Positions 27,435 through 35,855 of a DNA stretch of 50,827 nucleotides are shown one piece after another; positions within the stretch are counted from its first letter, which is position 1, and each line of letters begins with the position of its first letter. A program made the translations under genes and the position numbers. This DNA comes from Caballeronia udeis (GTDB lineage: Bacteria; Pseudomonadota; Gammaproteobacteria; Burkholderiales; Burkholderiaceae). Where the stretch lies: contig NZ_FCOK02000074.1 in NCBI RefSeq assembly GCF_001544555.2, forward strand, positions 1 through 50,827. Direction: 5' to 3'. The notes under the pieces were generated by a model that saw only the letters and a program-made list of their open reading frames with translations, had not been told where the DNA came from and made no database searches.

Positions 27435-28658
27435 ATGAACAACGACATTCCCCACCTGCCCATTTACATGGACTACAGCGCTACGACCCCGGTCGATCCG
27501 CGCGTGGTGGACAAGATGATTCCGTATCTGCGCGAGCAGTTCGGCAATCCGGCATCGCGTAGCCACCAGTACGGCTGGGACGCGGAGCGGGCGGTCGAGG
27601 AAGCGCGCGAGAACGTCGCGAAGCTGGTCAATTGCGACCCGCGCGAAATCATCTGGACGTCGGGTGCCACCGAATCGGACAACCTCGCCATCAAGGGCGC
27701 GGCGCATTTTTACAAGAGCAAGGGCAAGCACATCATCACGGTGAAGACCGAGCACAAGGCTGTGCTCGATACCTGCCGCGAGCTTGAACGAGAAGGTTTC
27801 GAAGTCACTTACCTGGATGTCAAGGACGACGGTTTGCTCGACCTGGACAAGCTTCAGGCGGCCATCCGCCCGGACACCATCCTGGTCTCGGTGATGAGCG
27901 TGAACAACGAGATCGGCGTGATCCAGGACATCACCGCAATCGGTGAGATCACGCGTGCGAAGGGCATCATATTTCACGTCGATGCAGCGCAAGCCACCGG
28001 CAAGATCGAGATCGATCTGCAAAAGCAGAAGGTCGACCTGATGTCGTTTTCGGCGCACAAGACGTATGGTCCGAAGGGTATCGGCGCATTGTTCGTGCGT
28101 CGCAAGCCGCGCATTCGTATTGAAGCGCAAATGCACGGCGGCGGTCACGAGCGCGGCATGCGTTCGGGCACGCTGGCCACGCACCAGATCGTGGGCATGG
28201 GCGAGGCTTTCAGGATCGCGCGTGAAGAAATGGCCGTCGAAAACGAGCGCGTCCGCATGTTGCGTGACCGCTTGCTCAACGGCTTGAAGGAGATGGAAGA
28301 GGTGTATGTGAACGGCGACATGGAAACCCGTGTGCCGCATAACCTCAACATCAGCTTCAACTTTGTTGAAGGCGAGTCGCTGATCATGGCGGTCAAGGAC
28401 GTGGCGGTATCGTCGGGTTCCGCGTGTACGTCGGCTTCGCTGGAACCGTCCTATGTGCTGCGGGCGCTTGGCCGCAATGACGAACTCGCGCATAGCTCGA
28501 TCCGTTTTACGGTTGGCCGTTTCACGACTGAACAAGACGTCGATTACGTGATTAACTTGCTCAAGAGCAAGATTCAGAAGTTGCGTGATCTGTCGCCGCT
28601 TTGGGAAATGCATAAGGACGGTATCGACATTTCGTCGATCCAGTGGGCTGCGCATTAA
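27435..28658 (+). CDS. iscS: Cysteine desulfurase IscS
   Basis: This PLP enzyme takes sulfur from cysteine, leaving alanine, and passes it as persulfide to IscU and to tRNA thiolation. The 407-residue length fits the family (E. coli 404). PLP-binding Lys209 lies in MSFSAHKTYGPKG; the mobile-loop catalytic Cys331 lies in SSGSACTSASLEPSYVL. HVDAAQATGKIEIDL and GGGHERGMRSGT are further PLP-site motifs. CCGGAGCAAC precedes the ATG. It is second in the isc operon, 76 bases after iscR. Confidence 0.98.
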   Translation: MNNDIPHLPIYMDYSATTPVDPRVVDKMIPYLREQFGNPASRSHQYGWDAERAVEEARENVAKLVNCDPREIIWTSGATESDNLAIKGAAHFYKSKGKHIITVKTEHKAVLDTCRELEREGFEVTYLDVKDDGLLDLDKLQAAIRPDTILVSVMSVNNEIGVIQDITAIGEITRAKGIIFHVDAAQATGKIEIDLQKQKVDLMSFSAHKTYGPKGIGALFVRRKPRIRIEAQMHGGGHERGMRSGTLATHQIVGMGEAFRIAREEMAVENERVRMLRDRLLNGLKEMEEVYVNGDMETRVPHNLNISFNFVEGESLIMAVKDVAVSSGSACTSASLEPSYVLRALGRNDELAHSSIRFTVGRFTTEQDVDYVINLLKSKIQKLRDLSPLWEMHKDGIDISSIQWAAH

Positions 28659-28751
28659 GCGCTTGTCTGGCGGCTCGGTGGCGGCTCATCCGCGCCCGAG
28701 GTTGAAGCGCACACGCGAACGCACACGCATACGAATTCAAGGAGTTTGATC

Positions 28752-29180
28752 ATGGCTTATAGCGACAAGGTTCTGGACCACTACGAAAACCCGCGCAACG
28801 TCGGCTCGTTCGGCAAGGACGACGACACAGTCGGCACCGGCATGGTTGGCGCGCCGGCATGCGGCGACGTGATGAAGCTGCAGATCCGCGTGGGCGCGGA
28901 CGGTGTGATCGAAGATGCGAAGTTCAAGACGTATGGCTGCGGTTCGGCTATTGCCTCCAGCTCGCTCGTGACCGAGTGGGTGAAGGGCAAGACGCTGGAT
29001 CAGGCGCTGACGATCAAGAACACGCACATTGCTGAAGAACTGGCGTTGCCGCCGGTGAAGATTCACTGTTCGATCCTGGCCGAAGATGCAATCAAGGCCG
29101 CCGTTGCCGACTACAAGCAACGTCATGGCGCGGGTGCGACGGAAGCTGCTCCGGCAGAAGCGAAGCAACACGCGGCTTAA
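28752..29180 (+). CDS. iscU: Iron-sulfur cluster scaffold IscU
   Basis: IscU is the scaffold on which [2Fe-2S] clusters are built from IscS sulfur. The 142-residue protein begins MAYSDKVLDHYENPRNVG. Cluster ligands Cys37, Cys63 and Cys106, and Asp39 (PACGDVMK), are in place. The HscA recognition motif LPPVK is at 99-103, immediately before IHCS. AAGGAG lies before the ATG at 28752; a TTG two codons earlier is rejected. The C-terminal tail (GAGATEAAPAEAKQHAA) is a longer Ala-rich extension than in E. coli IscU (128 residues). Confidence 0.98.
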   Translation: MAYSDKVLDHYENPRNVGSFGKDDDTVGTGMVGAPACGDVMKLQIRVGADGVIEDAKFKTYGCGSAIASSSLVTEWVKGKTLDQALTIKNTHIAEELALPPVKIHCSILAEDAIKAAVADYKQRHGAGATEAAPAEAKQHAA

Positions 29181-29341
29181 GCGGGCAGGTAATCAGCAAT
29201 CAGGTTTCGGGAAGGGCGCTTGGGTGATCAGTTGACCGATCAGTTAAGTTCAGGCGCTCTGGTTTTCGGTTCAAAGCAAGGCTGCAGCGTGGCGACCGGA
29301 GAAACGATTGACTCCGGACGAGCGGCTGCTGATGAGAGACT

Positions 29342-29665
29342 ATGGCAATCACGTTGACGGACAAGGCAGCACAACACGTGCAGAAGTATCTGGTTCGACG
29401 CGGCAAGGGCGTTGGCTTGCGCGTCGGCGTGCGCACAACCGGCTGCTCGGGCCTCGCTTACAAGCTCGAGTATGTGGACGAACTCGCGCCGGAAGACAAG
29501 GTGTTCGAGTCGGCGGGCGTGAAGATCATTGTCGATCCGAAGAGCCTGGCTTATATCGACGGTACAGAGCTGGATTTCGCGCGCGAAGGTCTGAACGAAG
29601 GATTCAAGTTCAATAACCCGAACGTGAAGGACGAGTGCGGTTGCGGCGAATCGTTTCGCGTATAG
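29342..29665 (+). CDS. iscA: Iron-sulfur cluster assembly/carrier protein IscA
   Basis: This A-type carrier transfers iron or Fe-S clusters to target proteins. The 107-residue protein has the three conserved Cys: Cys35 in TTGCSGLAYKLEY, and Cys99 and Cys101 in ECGCGESF. Length is exact for the family. It follows iscU after 161 bases without a gene; a short direct repeat of GATCAGTT is the only feature seen there. It belongs to the isc operon. Confidence 0.97.
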   Translation: MAITLTDKAAQHVQKYLVRRGKGVGLRVGVRTTGCSGLAYKLEYVDELAPEDKVFESAGVKIIVDPKSLAYIDGTELDFAREGLNEGFKFNNPNVKDECGCGESFRV

Positions 29666-29774
29666 CGCGGCGCAAGAACAGCAAAGAGGCGGCGCGTGCC
29701 GCCTTTTTCTTTAGTGCCGTGGGTTTAGATGCCTCTCTTATCCCTGCTTCCGCTCATTTTCACTCATCTTCAAC

Positions 29775-30299
29775 ATGGCAACGCTCAACGACAGTCACTT
29801 CGACCTGTTCGACCTTCCGCCGACTTACGCCATCGATGCAAAAAAGCTCGATGATGCGTACCGCACGGTACAGGCACAGGTCCATCCCGATCGTTTTGCC
29901 GCCGCTGGAGACGCGCAAAAACGCGTCGCGATGCAGTGGGCCACGCGGGCAAACGAGGCATACCAGACGCTGCGCGATCCGCTGAAGCGGGCCACGTATA
30001 TGTTGTCGCTGCGCGGCGTGCATGCCGATGCAGAGAACAACACCGCGATGGAACCCGCCTTCCTGATGCAGCAGATGGAATGGCGCGAAAATATAGAGGA
30101 CGCGGCGGACGCCAAAAATCTTGGCGCGCTCGAAGCCTTGCTCCATGAACTGCGCGATCAGGAACGTATCCGCTTCGAGAAACTGGCGGCGCTGATTGAC
30201 AGTCACGCTGACCAGGCGGCGAGCGAAGCCGTGCGCCAGTTGATGTTTATAGAACGCGTGGCGAGCGAGATCGGCGTGCAGATCGAGAAGCTCGATTAG
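29775..30299 (+). CDS. hscB: Fe-S co-chaperone HscB
   Basis: This J-domain protein delivers IscU to HscA and stimulates the HscA ATPase. The 174-residue product starts HFDLFDLPPTYAIDAKKLDD and has the J-domain HPD at 37-39 (VHPDRFA). NEAYQTLRDPLKRATYML is a family signature, and the C-terminal coil binds IscU. Length matches E. coli HscB (171). Fifth gene of the isc operon, 53 bases before hscA. Confidence 0.95.
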   Translation: MATLNDSHFDLFDLPPTYAIDAKKLDDAYRTVQAQVHPDRFAAAGDAQKRVAMQWATRANEAYQTLRDPLKRATYMLSLRGVHADAENNTAMEPAFLMQQMEWRENIEDAADAKNLGALEALLHELRDQERIRFEKLAALIDSHADQAASEAVRQLMFIERVASEIGVQIEKLD

Positions 30300-30352
30300 G
30301 TTCGATTCAGTTCGACCAAACCCAGACGACACCAACCCCCAATAGATCAACG

Positions 30353-32218
30353 ATGGCTTTACTGCAAATTTCAGAACCCGGCATGGCTCCGGCGCCGCAT
30401 CAGCGGCGGGTAGCCGTGGGCATCGACCTTGGTACGACCAATTCGCTGGTTGCCGCCGTGCGCAACAGCGTGGCCGAAGTGCTGCCCGACGAAGACGGTC
30501 ATTACCTGCTGCCGTCGGTGGTCCGGTATCTGGAGAAGGGCGGCCGCCGTATCGGCCGCGTGGCGAAGGAAGAAGCGGCGCTTGATCCGCGCAACACGAT
30601 CGTGTCGGTGAAGCGCTTCATGGGCCGTGGCAAAAGCGAAGTGGAAGGGGCGGAAAACGCGCCATACGATTTCGTCGATGCACCGGGCATGGTGCAGATT
30701 CGCACCGTCGACGGCGTGAAAAGTCCGGTGGAAGTATCGGCGGAAATCCTGGCGACGCTGCGCTATCGCGCGGAAGACACGCTCGCCGACGAGCTGGTCG
30801 GCGCGGTGATCACCGTACCCGCTTACTTCGATGAAGCCCAGCGGCAAGCCACCAAAGACGCCGCGAAACTCGCCGGTTTGAACGTGCTGCGTCTGCTGAA
30901 CGAGCCGACCGCTGCGGCGATTGCATATGGACTCGACAACGCATCGGAAGGTTTGTACGCCGTGTATGACCTGGGCGGCGGCACCTTCGATCTGTCCATT
31001 CTCAAGCTCACCAAGGGCGTGTTCGAAGTGCTTGCAGCGGGCGGTGATTCAGCGCTCGGGGGCGACGATTTCGATGCGGTGCTGTATCGGCATGCGTTGG
31101 TGAAAGCCAAGGTGGCGCCGGCTACGCCGGAAGATGTGCGTTTGCTGCTGGACCTTGTGCGAACCGCCAAGGAAACGCTATCGGATGCGTCGGAAGCCAC
31201 GATCCAGGCCACCTTGTCGGATGGCCAGCAAATCGATCTGACAGTCACTGAAAGCGACTTCGCAACGCTGACTGAAGCACTGGTTGCCCGCACGTTGACT
31301 CCCACGCGCAAGGCCTTGCGCGACGCCAAGGTGGCGCCCGCCGAGATCAAGGGCGTGGTGCTGGTTGGCGGCGCCACGCGCATGCCGGTGATCCGCCGCG
31401 CAGTGGAAACGTACTTTGGCCAGCCGCCGTTGATCAATCTCGATCCGGATCAGGTTGTTGCGCTCGGCGCCGCGATCCAGGCGGATCTGCTGGCGGGAAA
31501 CCGTCGCGGAGAAGGCGATGACTGGCTGCTCCTCGATGTCATTCCGCTATCGCTTGGCGTTGAAACCATGGGCGGGTTGACCGAGAAGATCATTCCGCGC
31601 AACTCGACCATTCCGGTCGCACGCGCGCAGGACTTCACCACCTTCAAGGACGGCCAGACGGCGATGGCAATCCACGTCGTGCAAGGCGAGCGCGAGCTGG
31701 TCTCGGACTGCCGTTCGCTCGCGCGCTTCGAACTGCGGGGCATTCCCGCCATGGCCGCCGGCGCTGCGCGCATTCGCGTGACGTACCAGGTAGACGCCGA
31801 CGGTTTGCTGTCCGTGTTCGCGCGTGAACAATTGTCGGGCGTGGAGGCGTCGGTGGTGGTGAAGCCGTCCTACGGTCTCGCCGATGACGACGTCGCGCGC
31901 ATGCTGGAAGAAAGCTTCACGACCGCCGAAATCGACATGCGCGCCCGCGCATTGCGCGAGGCGCAGGTCGACGCGCAACGTCTGGTGGAAGCATCACAGG
32001 CGGCGCTCGGCGTGGACGGCGAACTGCTGGACGAAACGGAACGAGCCAACATTGAAGCGCTGATCGTCAAGCTCGCGGCGGTCACGGGCGGCGACAGTGT
32101 CGATGCTATCGAAGGGGCGACGAAAGAGCTTGCCGCAGCCACCGATGAATTCGCCGCTCGCCGCATGAACAAGAGCATTCGCCGTGCGCTTGCCGGCCGC
32201 AGGCTCGACGAAGTCTGA
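30353..32218 (+). CDS. hscA: Fe-S assembly chaperone HscA (Hsp70 family)
   Basis: This specialised Hsp70 binds the LPPVK motif of IscU and helps cluster transfer in an ATP-dependent way. The 621-residue product has the Hsp70 phosphate loop VGIDLGTTNSL near residue 23, VTVPAYFDEAQRQATKDAAK, LRLLNEPTAAAIAYGL, YDLGGGTFDLSIL and GGATRMPVIR. The substrate domain starts near LLLDVIPLSLGVETMGG. Length matches E. coli HscA (616). The gene follows hscB and precedes fdx, fixing the assignment over DnaK. Confidence 0.97.
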   Translation: MALLQISEPGMAPAPHQRRVAVGIDLGTTNSLVAAVRNSVAEVLPDEDGHYLLPSVVRYLEKGGRRIGRVAKEEAALDPRNTIVSVKRFMGRGKSEVEGAENAPYDFVDAPGMVQIRTVDGVKSPVEVSAEILATLRYRAEDTLADELVGAVITVPAYFDEAQRQATKDAAKLAGLNVLRLLNEPTAAAIAYGLDNASEGLYAVYDLGGGTFDLSILKLTKGVFEVLAAGGDSALGGDDFDAVLYRHALVKAKVAPATPEDVRLLLDLVRTAKETLSDASEATIQATLSDGQQIDLTVTESDFATLTEALVARTLTPTRKALRDAKVAPAEIKGVVLVGGATRMPVIRRAVETYFGQPPLINLDPDQVVALGAAIQADLLAGNRRGEGDDWLLLDVIPLSLGVETMGGLTEKIIPRNSTIPVARAQDFTTFKDGQTAMAIHVVQGERELVSDCRSLARFELRGIPAMAAGAARIRVTYQVDADGLLSVFAREQLSGVEASVVVKPSYGLADDDVARMLEESFTTAEIDMRARALREAQVDAQRLVEASQAALGVDGELLDETERANIEALIVKLAAVTGGDSVDAIEGATKELAAATDEFAARRMNKSIRRALAGRRLDEV

Positions 32219-32272
32219 CGACTCGCCGAAGACGCACCGAGCCTCTCACGTACAAAGAACGGAAAGAAATTC

Positions 32273-32614
32273 ATGCCCCAGATCGTAGTATTACCCCACG
32301 TGGAATTGTGTCCTGATGGCGCTGTGATCGACGCGGATACGTCGAAGAGCATTTGCGACAACCTGTTGGACAACGGTATTGAGATCGAACATGCGTGCGA
32401 AAAATCGTGTGCATGCACGACGTGTCACGTGATCATTCGCGAGGGTTTCAACGCGCTTGTGCCGTCCGAGGAAGACGAGGACGATTTGCTCGACAAGGCC
32501 TGGGGACTTGAGCCGACGTCGCGGTTATCATGTCAGGCGATGGCTCCCGCAGACGAGGATCTGGTCGTCGAGATCCCGCGCTACTCCATCAATCATGCCA
32601 AAGAGAATCACTGA
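32273..32614 (+). CDS. fdx: [2Fe-2S] ferredoxin of the isc system
   Basis: This is an adrenodoxin-type ferredoxin that supplies electrons for cluster assembly. The 113-residue product has cluster ligands Cys42, Cys48, Cys51 (CEKSCACTTCHVI) and Cys87 (SRLSCQAM). A fifth Cys46, conserved in isc ferredoxins, is also present. Begins MPQIVVLPHVELCPDG. Seventh gene of the operon, 54 bases after hscA. Confidence 0.97.
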   Translation: MPQIVVLPHVELCPDGAVIDADTSKSICDNLLDNGIEIEHACEKSCACTTCHVIIREGFNALVPSEEDEDDLLDKAWGLEPTSRLSCQAMAPADEDLVVEIPRYSINHAKENH

Positions 32615-32650
32615 AGTTAAATCAGCGACCACGAGACAGGAGCGCTTGCC

Positions 32651-32848
32651 ATGAAGTGGACAGACACGCAGGATATCGCGATGGCACTGACCGACGCGCA
32701 TCAGAACGTCGATCCGCAATTCGTGCGATTTACGGATTTGCATCGCTGGGTGACGGAACTGCCGGGGTTCGACGACGACCCTGAGCGGTCCAACGAGAAG
32801 ATTCTCGAAGCTATTCAGGCTGCGTGGATCGAAGACGCGGATTATTGA
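32651..32848 (+). CDS. iscX: Fe-S assembly accessory protein IscX (YfhJ)
   Basis: This small acidic protein binds IscS and iron and modulates cluster assembly. The 65-residue product MKWTDTQDIAMALTDAHQNV continues to LHRWVTELPGFDDDPERSNE and ends EAIQAAWIEDADY, matching IscX along its length. CAGGAGCG precedes the ATG. It is the last gene of the isc operon, and the terminator follows 41 bases downstream. Confidence 0.96.
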   Translation: MKWTDTQDIAMALTDAHQNVDPQFVRFTDLHRWVTELPGFDDDPERSNEKILEAIQAAWIEDADY

Positions 32849-32888
32849 ATCCGGCGCAGGTCTTGAGCACTCACGGCAGTTAAAGCAA

Positions 32889-32922
32889 AACGGCGATTCC
32901 ATCAGGAATCGCCGTTGGCTTT
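32889..32922. terminator. Terminator after the isc operon
   Basis: AACGGCGATTCC (32889-32900) and GGAATCGCCGTT (32905-32916) form a perfect 12-bp stem with an ATCA loop, followed by GGCTTTTG. It ends the isc operon and, by symmetry, may also serve the convergent glycine-zipper gene. Confidence 0.88.
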
Positions 32923-32959
32923 TGTGCTCGGGCTTGAACGCGGGCCAGCCCGCTACAGA

Positions 32960-33721
32960 TCAGCCTGCAACCAGCGTGCCGTTCTGGATACGCACGCGCT
33001 CACCCTGGTTGAACGGCGGGGCCTGGTGATACGTGAAATAACGCGTCTTGCCGTTTTCCATATGCACGCGTACCGAATAGTCGGTGGTGCTGCGCAGATG
33101 TTTTTCGACCGCATTGCCGCCCAGCCCACCGCCAAGTGCGCCAAGGATCGTCATGCCGGTACGACCGCCTCCACGTCCAAACTGATTACCGATAAGCCCA
33201 CCCGCCACCGCGCCACCCACCGCGCCGATGCCGGTTGCCTGGCCTTCATGCCGCACAGCCGAGATTGCTTCTACCGTGCCGCAGGTCGAGCAATAGGCGG
33301 GTTGGGCGGGAGCTTGCTGCGCGTAGTTGGGCTGCTGTACGGGCTGCTGCGCTACCTGAGGGACGGGCTGTTGCTGCTGGGCCGCTTGTTGCTGCGCTGC
33401 CTGGGCGGCCGCGCTCTGTTGAGCTTGCTGCTGAGCAAGCTGCTCCTGCTGCGCCTGTTGTTGCTGGGCGGCAGTAGGCTCGGCCGGCTGTGCAGCGGGT
33501 TGTGTAGCCGATTGTGTCACGACCTGCGCCGCCTGGGTCTGGTCGTTGGTCGGCGAAGTGCTCGATGCTTTCGGGAACAGGCCGGTGACGGCTGCCGTGG
33601 CGGCGAGGCTGGCGATGATGATCGCGCCCGCGGCGGTTGCAACCAGCGGATGAATCTTGCGCTGGCGCGGGGCGCCGGGCGTCGGTGAACTCGATGTGGT
33701 CATGTTGTTGCTGTTATCCAT
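32960..33721 (-). CDS. Glycine-zipper 2TM-domain membrane protein with Gln/Ala-rich linker
   Basis: The protein (253 residues) has an N-terminal membrane helix (LVATAAGAIIIASLAATAAV, about 26-45) after a short polar tail. A long Gln/Ala-rich low-complexity linker follows (about 55-140). Next comes a Cys pair (YCSTCGTVEAI) and a glycine-zipper segment (TGIGAVGGAVAGGLIGNQFG, continuing to LGALGGGLGGNAVEKH), and finally a small beta-rich tail. This is the Rick_17kDa_Anti/glycine-zipper 2TM arrangement seen in envelope proteins. A GGAGG ribosome site precedes the ATG at 33721. The role is unknown; envelope stability is a guess from the family. The coding strand is opposite to isc and convergent with it. 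Confidence 0.82.
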   Translation of the reverse strand: MDNSNNMTTSSSPTPGAPRQRKIHPLVATAAGAIIIASLAATAAVTGLFPKASSTSPTNDQTQAAQVVTQSATQPAAQPAEPTAAQQQQAQQEQLAQQQAQQSAAAQAAQQQAAQQQQPVPQVAQQPVQQPNYAQQAPAQPAYCSTCGTVEAISAVRHEGQATGIGAVGGAVAGGLIGNQFGRGGGRTGMTILGALGGGLGGNAVEKHLRSTTDYSVRVHMENGKTRYFTYHQAPPFNQGERVRIQNGTLVAG

Positions 33722-33992
33722 TTTTGGACCTCCGTCTCAAGGCAGAGTGTGACGATACTGGGTCTGACTGGGTTTAACGCTACTCACGAGAGCAGTGTCG
33801 AACAATCTGAAGCGTAAGGTTTGTCAATTTGTAACGTTTCCAGGCAACCATAAGACGCAAGAAACGCACCGGGGTGAAAAGGTACGGCGACGCCTTGTTT
33901 CGTAAGGGTTTTCCAGATTGCCCAAGGGTAGTGCGGCAGCCTTGACCGACTGTTTTTACCGAAAGTTACAATCTTGGCCATTCTTCAGGACG
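33722..33992. other. Intergenic region, no clear gene
   Basis: Between the glycine-zipper gene and the lysS terminator no coding region is supported. A 65-codon minus-strand reading (33784-33981) has no ribosome site, no recognisable family and lies in AT-rich sequence. The stretch probably holds the promoter of the glycine-zipper gene, but no clear -35/-10 pair was found. Confidence 0.4.
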
Positions 33993-34020
33993 AAAAAAAG
34001 GCGCTTTCGCGCCTTTTTTA
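33993..34020 (-). terminator. Terminator after lysS
   Basis: GGCGC (34000-34004) and GCGCC (34009-34013) around TTTC form the core stem, extended by pairing A and T runs on both sides. It lies 25 bases past the lysS stop and ends the recJ-prfB-lysS group. It is bidirectional in form. Confidence 0.9.
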
Positions 34021-34044
34021 CAAACTTCGTTGGTATTGCTTGAG

Positions 34045-35571
34045 TCAGTCTTCGCGACGCAGATGCGGGAAGAGGATGACGTCACGGATGCTCGGGCTGT
34101 CGGTCAGCAGCATGACCAGCCGGTCGATACCAATTCCGCAGCCGCCCGTCGGCGGCATGCCGTGCTCCAGCGCGCGAATGTAGTCTGCGTCGTAGAACAT
34201 GGCTTCCTCGTCGCCGGCCTCTTTCTGGTCGACTTGTTTCTGGAAACGCGCTGCCTGGTCTTCCGGATCGTTCAGCTCCGAGAAACCATTCGCGATTTCG
34301 CGGCCCACAATGAACAACTCGAAGCGTTCCGTGATGCCCGGAGCCGTATCCGATGCCCGCGCCAACGGCGAGACTTCCAGCGGATAGTCGACAATAAACG
34401 TCGGTTCCCACAATTGCGATTCGGCCGTTTCCTCGAACAACGCGAGTTGCAACGAACCAACGCCCGCGTTCAAGAACTGCGGCTGTGATGCATCGACGCC
34501 GAACTTCTTCAGCTCGGTGCGCAGGAACGCTGCATCGGCGAGTTGTTCGTCCGTGTATTGCGGCGCATATTTCTGGATTGCTTCGCAGATCGTCAACCGA
34601 TGGAACGGCTTCGACAAATCCAGTTCACGCCCTTGATACACGATGTTCGCGTTGCCACGGGCATCGACGGCCGCCTGACGGATCAGCGCTTCGGTGAAGT
34701 CCATCATCCACGTGTAATCCGTATACGCGGCGTAGAACTCCATCATCGTGAACTCGGGGTTGTGTCGCGGGGACACCCCTTCGTTGCGGAAATTCCGGTT
34801 GATTTCGAACACGCGTTCGAAGCCGCCGACCACCAGCCGCTTCAAATACAGTTCCGGCGCAATACGCAGGAACATTTGCATGTCGAGCGCATTGTGATGC
34901 GTGACGAACGGCTTCGCCGCGGCGCCGCCGGGAATCGGGTGCAGCATCGGCGTTTCGACTTCCATGAAATCCGCCTTCGCCATGAAACTGCGGATCGATG
35001 CGAACGCCTTCGTGCGCGCAATAAACGTCTGACGCGTTTCCGGCGTCACGATCAGGTCGACATAACGCTGGCGATAGCGCATTTCCTGATCGGCGAGGCC
35101 GTGGAATTTATCGGGAAGAGGGCGCAGCGCTTTGGTCAGCAGGCGCAGTTCCGTGCAACGCACCGACAATTCGCCCTTGTTCGTGCGAAACAGGACACCC
35201 TTCGACGCGATGATGTCGCCCAGGTCCCACTTCTTGAACGCGTCGTAGACTTCCTGGCCGACGTCGGCGGGCGTGATGAAGAACTGGATCTGGCCGCTGC
35301 CGTCTTGCACCGTTGCAAAACTCGCCTTGCCCATCACGCGTTTCAACATCATCCGGCCCGCGACCGCGACTTGCAGCGCCTCGGCTTCGAGCGCGTCCTT
35401 GTCTTTATCGGCGTAATCGGATTGCAGCGCGGCAGCTTGGTGCGTTGGCCGGAAATCGTTCGGATAAGCAATTCCCTGCTCGCGCAGCGCACGGAGTTTG
35501 TCGCGACGCTCGGCGAGGATCCGGTTTTCGTCCGGTTCGGGAGCGTCGCCCGGCTGAGTCAGTTCGGTCAT
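34045..35571 (-). CDS. lysS: Lysyl-tRNA synthetase (class II)
   Basis: This enzyme charges tRNA-Lys. The 508-residue class II enzyme has an OB-fold anticodon-binding domain (about 65-175; VAGRMMLKRVMGKASFATVQ). The catalytic core shows motif 2 (FEINRNFRNEGVSPRHNPEF) and motif 3 (GCGIGIDRLVMLL). The C-terminus reads DVILFPHLRRED. Length fits (E. coli 505). It follows prfB on the same strand after 284 bases without a gene, in the conserved recJ-prfB-lysS order. Confidence 0.97.
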   Translation of the reverse strand: MTELTQPGDAPEPDENRILAERRDKLRALREQGIAYPNDFRPTHQAAALQSDYADKDKDALEAEALQVAVAGRMMLKRVMGKASFATVQDGSGQIQFFITPADVGQEVYDAFKKWDLGDIIASKGVLFRTNKGELSVRCTELRLLTKALRPLPDKFHGLADQEMRYRQRYVDLIVTPETRQTFIARTKAFASIRSFMAKADFMEVETPMLHPIPGGAAAKPFVTHHNALDMQMFLRIAPELYLKRLVVGGFERVFEINRNFRNEGVSPRHNPEFTMMEFYAAYTDYTWMMDFTEALIRQAAVDARGNANIVYQGRELDLSKPFHRLTICEAIQKYAPQYTDEQLADAAFLRTELKKFGVDASQPQFLNAGVGSLQLALFEETAESQLWEPTFIVDYPLEVSPLARASDTAPGITERFELFIVGREIANGFSELNDPEDQAARFQKQVDQKEAGDEEAMFYDADYIRALEHGMPPTGGCGIGIDRLVMLLTDSPSIRDVILFPHLRRED

Positions 35572-35855
35572 GATGTGTTTGGCTTTGAGTGCGATGAATG
35601 CGGCTTGGTCGTGGACCGATGCTGCGTCTATGCCGTTTGCGTGCTGTTTGCATCAGGCCGCGTGAACGACAATCTTGAAACACAGGCCACACGGATGGTC
35701 GCAAATATTAGCGATGCAATGCTGCGATGTGCCGCCGCTATATTGCTGCAATACGTTTACTGCAATAGCTTGCTGTGAGCGAAGCAAGCGAGGTAGTTGG
35801 CGCGGCGCGTGTGACCAACCCCGCGCCCTTTGCCCGCTGTTTGCTCGCTGTTCGC

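Noticed and set aside
29220..29245. Direct repeat of GATCAGTT between iscU and iscA
   Set aside because: It is too short and can arise by chance; no regulator or element is suggested by it.
33784..33981. 65-codon minus-strand frame before the lysS terminator
   Set aside because: No ribosome site, no signal or motif, and it lies in AT-rich intergenic sequence.
34543..35778. Long plus-strand open frame opposite lysS
   Set aside because: It is a shadow of lysS; it is Arg/His-rich with no family resemblance.
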